From Candidatus Omnitrophota bacterium (GTDB lineage: Bacteria > Omnitrophota > Gorgyraeia > 2-01-FULL-45-10), in NCBI GenBank assembly GCA_026387165.1, contig JAPLMG010000038.1:1-6221 (forward strand): DNA of 6,221 nucleotides. The letters are read 5' to 3'. The notes beneath the pieces were generated by a model. It was not told the origin of the DNA. It saw only the letters and a list, made by a program, of their open reading frames with translations, and made no database searches. Positions 4,502 to 6,221 of the stretch are shown here, piece after piece. Position numbers and translations under genes: made by a program. How positions within the stretch are numbered: position 1 is the stretch's first letter; each line of letters opens with the position of its first letter.

Positions 4502-6221
4502 GTGAAAGTTTCCAGTCTTCTCTCTTCAACGGTTCTGATCTTCTCTCTTCTGGCATGCTCAGGTCTTTATGCTGAAGAAGCGGCCCCTGAGCAGGGAATC
4601 TCCCCAACAGCTCTTCCTGTAGTTATCGATCCGGGCACTGTCCAGGTAGTTACTGATATTAACACAAATACGCAGACATGGACCGCTGCCGATAGCATCA
4701 GCATGATGGATCTTGCCAGCGGCAATGTAGGATCCCAGGCGCGCTTAGAAGTATATCTTCCCACAGATGACAGCAGGCTATTAGCCAAAGTCTTAGGCAA
4801 CGATCCGACTTATTGGAATGGCAATATATATTGCCCAAGAGGCCTCTTCGTATTTGAGAATCAGAACGGCATCAATATCGGACCCCAGGCCCAGATCAAT
4901 GTCAACAACCTCATAGCCACCACGCTTGATATATCAGCTAATAATTTCTTAAACGGTAATTATATCCTGGAGCACAATGTCAACTCCAGATATGCTTATA
5001 TACTTAACGAAGGGCGTATCACCGTAAGCAATATCGCTTTGATAGCAAGCGCCGTATGCAACGGTGACAATGGCGTCCTCGTAGCCAAAGTCGGCACGGT
5101 CAATCTTGCCTCTGGAGACAAGGTCACCGTGAGCTTCGACATGAGGGGCCTGATGCAGGTCGAAGTGAATGACAAGACTACAGGCAAGGTCCTCGATATG
5201 CAGGGTAATGACGTGAAGGACGCCATAAAGAATTTGGGCACGATTGAGGCTACCCAGGTCATGATGAGCGCTAAGACCGCCAATGACATATTCGAGAATG
5301 CGGTCAATAATACAGGTATCGTGAAGGCCACAGGCATGATAGAGGTGAACGGCGTGATAAAGATAGTGGCCGATGGCAATATAAACGCCAACCTGGCCGG
5401 TGCCACGTCCAATATCGAAGTCAACAGGCTTGACCAGGATATATCCATAAGCGCCTGCACAAGAATAGGCGATCTTATAACCATAGAGGGCAACGGCCTG
5501 AAAGTGACCTATATGGTCACGAGCGACTTCACCTTGAAGACCGATGGTGCCATAGATTCTACCGCTGGTGCCATACTCCAGGGCAATAGTGTCACTTTAA
5601 TAGCCAACAGGTTCGGCAGCACAGTAACACCGCTGCAGATAGACAGCCCTACTATCCATATCAAGAGAACCGTAGGAGACATCGATATATTGGAGTCCGT
5701 GGGTATCGGGACGAGTGTGCAGATAACGGGCCCGCCTGATGGTTTTGGAAAAATAATTTATCCTAAAACGAGTAGTCTCATCTTAGAGGCGACTCGGACA
5801 ACTGTTTCCACAGACCAAAATCCAGCTCAATTCTTCGGAAATATCACCTTTTACAACTTCGAATGCGCCACATCCGGTAAAGTAATTTATTTTGAAGCGG
5901 GGAAGACATATACCTTTGAAGGAGCCTTCAAATTACAGGGCGCCACAGATGCCTGTATAAAACTGCTTTCTTCGGATAAAGGCAACCCATGGTATGTGAG
6001 TACCAATGGCAGCGAGAATTTAACGGCTATATGGGTGGAAGATTCCATAAATATCAGCGAAAAAGAGGTAATCACGCATCTATCCACCCTAAGGGAGGGC
6101 GCTGTAAGGTGGGATGCCGACTATATATGGGTCCATGCGGACGCGGATGGCACCTGGTCTGATGTTACCAGCTGGAAGGACGGAACCGGGAACAATCCAG
6201 GCAGTATGCCGGGCGCCAATG
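4502..6221 (+). CDS. Secreted filamentous-haemagglutinin-type (TPS domain) exoprotein, 3' end outside window
   Basis: A GTG start with a well-spaced Shine-Dalgarno sequence opens a stop-free frame of 573 codons running off the window. Residues 1-24 form a signal peptide (basic n-region MKV, hydrophobic core). Cleavage may follow GLYA by signal peptidase I, but SLLAC (16-20) is a weak lipobox, so a lipoprotein is not excluded. Residues about 33-230 match the haemagglutination-activity/TPS domain: LAKVLGNDPTYWNGN, then FENQNGINIG (NQNGI in place of NPNGI), INVNNLIATTLDIS, ALIASAV and GTVNLASGDKVTV, in the family order. The rest is beta-rich and N/T/G-rich, as in beta-helix passengers. Near the window end, TWSDVTSWKDG and PGSMPGAN resemble the W-rich repeats of large surface proteins. 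It is probably exported through a two-partner TpsB pore that is not in this window. It sits directly behind a c-di-GMP riboswitch, which suits a surface adhesin. Confidence 0.88.
   Translation, partial: MKVSSLLSSTVLIFSLLACSGLYAEEAAPEQGISPTALPVVIDPGTVQVVTDINTNTQTWTAADSISMMDLASGNVGSQARLEVYLPTDDSRLLAKVLGNDPTYWNGNIYCPRGLFVFENQNGINIGPQAQINVNNLIATTLDISANNFLNGNYILEHNVNSRYAYILNEGRITVSNIALIASAVCNGDNGVLVAKVGTVNLASGDKVTVSFDMRGLMQVEVNDKTTGKVLDMQGNDVKDAIKNLGTIEATQVMMSAKTANDIFENAVNNTGIVKATGMIEVNGVIKIVADGNINANLAGATSNIEVNRLDQDISISACTRIGDLITIEGNGLKVTYMVTSDFTLKTDGAIDSTAGAILQGNSVTLIANRFGSTVTPLQIDSPTIHIKRTVGDIDILESVGIGTSVQITGPPDGFGKIIYPKTSSLILEATRTTVSTDQNPAQFFGNITFYNFECATSGKVIYFEAGKTYTFEGAFKLQGATDACIKLLSSDKGNPWYVSTNGSENLTAIWVEDSINISEKEVITHLSTLREGAVRWDADYIWVHADADGTWSDVTSWKDGTGNNPGSMPGAN

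Noticed and set aside
4996..5493. Minus-strand ORF of 165 codons
   Set aside because: Antisense shadow of the TPS exoprotein, whose plus-strand frame has a signal peptide, Shine-Dalgarno sequence and family motifs. The same applies to 4567-4800 and 5887-6087.

Overview
The window looks like chromosomal DNA from an uncultured Gram-negative (diderm) bacterium of moderate GC content. A C-terminal piece of a sensor kinase, a transposase-derived fusion protein, a filamentous-haemagglutinin-type exoprotein and many dispersed palindromic repeats are together reminiscent of Candidatus Omnitrophota or similar candidate phyla. That assignment is an impression from gene style, not a demonstrated placement.

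Layout. Bases 1-1026 (+) encode the C-terminal 341 residues of a membrane histidine kinase whose N-terminus lies outside the window. The HisKA phospho-acceptor position appears to be lysine and the ATP lid is very short. Bases 1081-1333 are a 253-bp non-coding, MITE-like element. It has imperfect 17-bp terminal inverted repeats, exact abutting 9-bp direct repeats, and four internal hairpins. Its right direct repeat overlaps the stop codon of the next gene. Bases 1341-3620 (-) encode a 759-residue protein: an IS200/RAYT-like (Y1_Tnp) domain that has lost its HUH histidines, an E/P-rich linker, five 61-residue tandem repeats, one membrane helix and a C-terminal coiled coil. A good sigma70-type promoter and Shine-Dalgarno sequence precede it.

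Bases 3690-4250 are a gene-free spacer filled with dispersed palindromic repeats, including a second candidate MITE with 11-bp direct repeats. From about 4257 a promoter drives a leader carrying a clear GEMM-I (cyclic di-GMP class I) riboswitch (about 4375-4499). The leader leads straight into a GTG-started exported protein (4502 to the window end). This protein has a signal peptide, a divergent TPS/haemagglutination-activity domain and beta-rich sequence, and its C-terminus lies beyond the window.

Functional reading. The best-supported regulatory unit is the c-di-GMP riboswitch followed by a secreted TPS-type adhesin. The ribosome-binding site is built into the 3' strand of the aptamer's closing stem, and no U-tract terminator is present, so control is probably translational. 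The membrane-anchored fusion protein is the most unusual gene, and its function cannot be assigned. The kinase and the fusion gene converge; the fusion gene and the adhesin diverge. Nothing in the sequence shows that the three genes work together.
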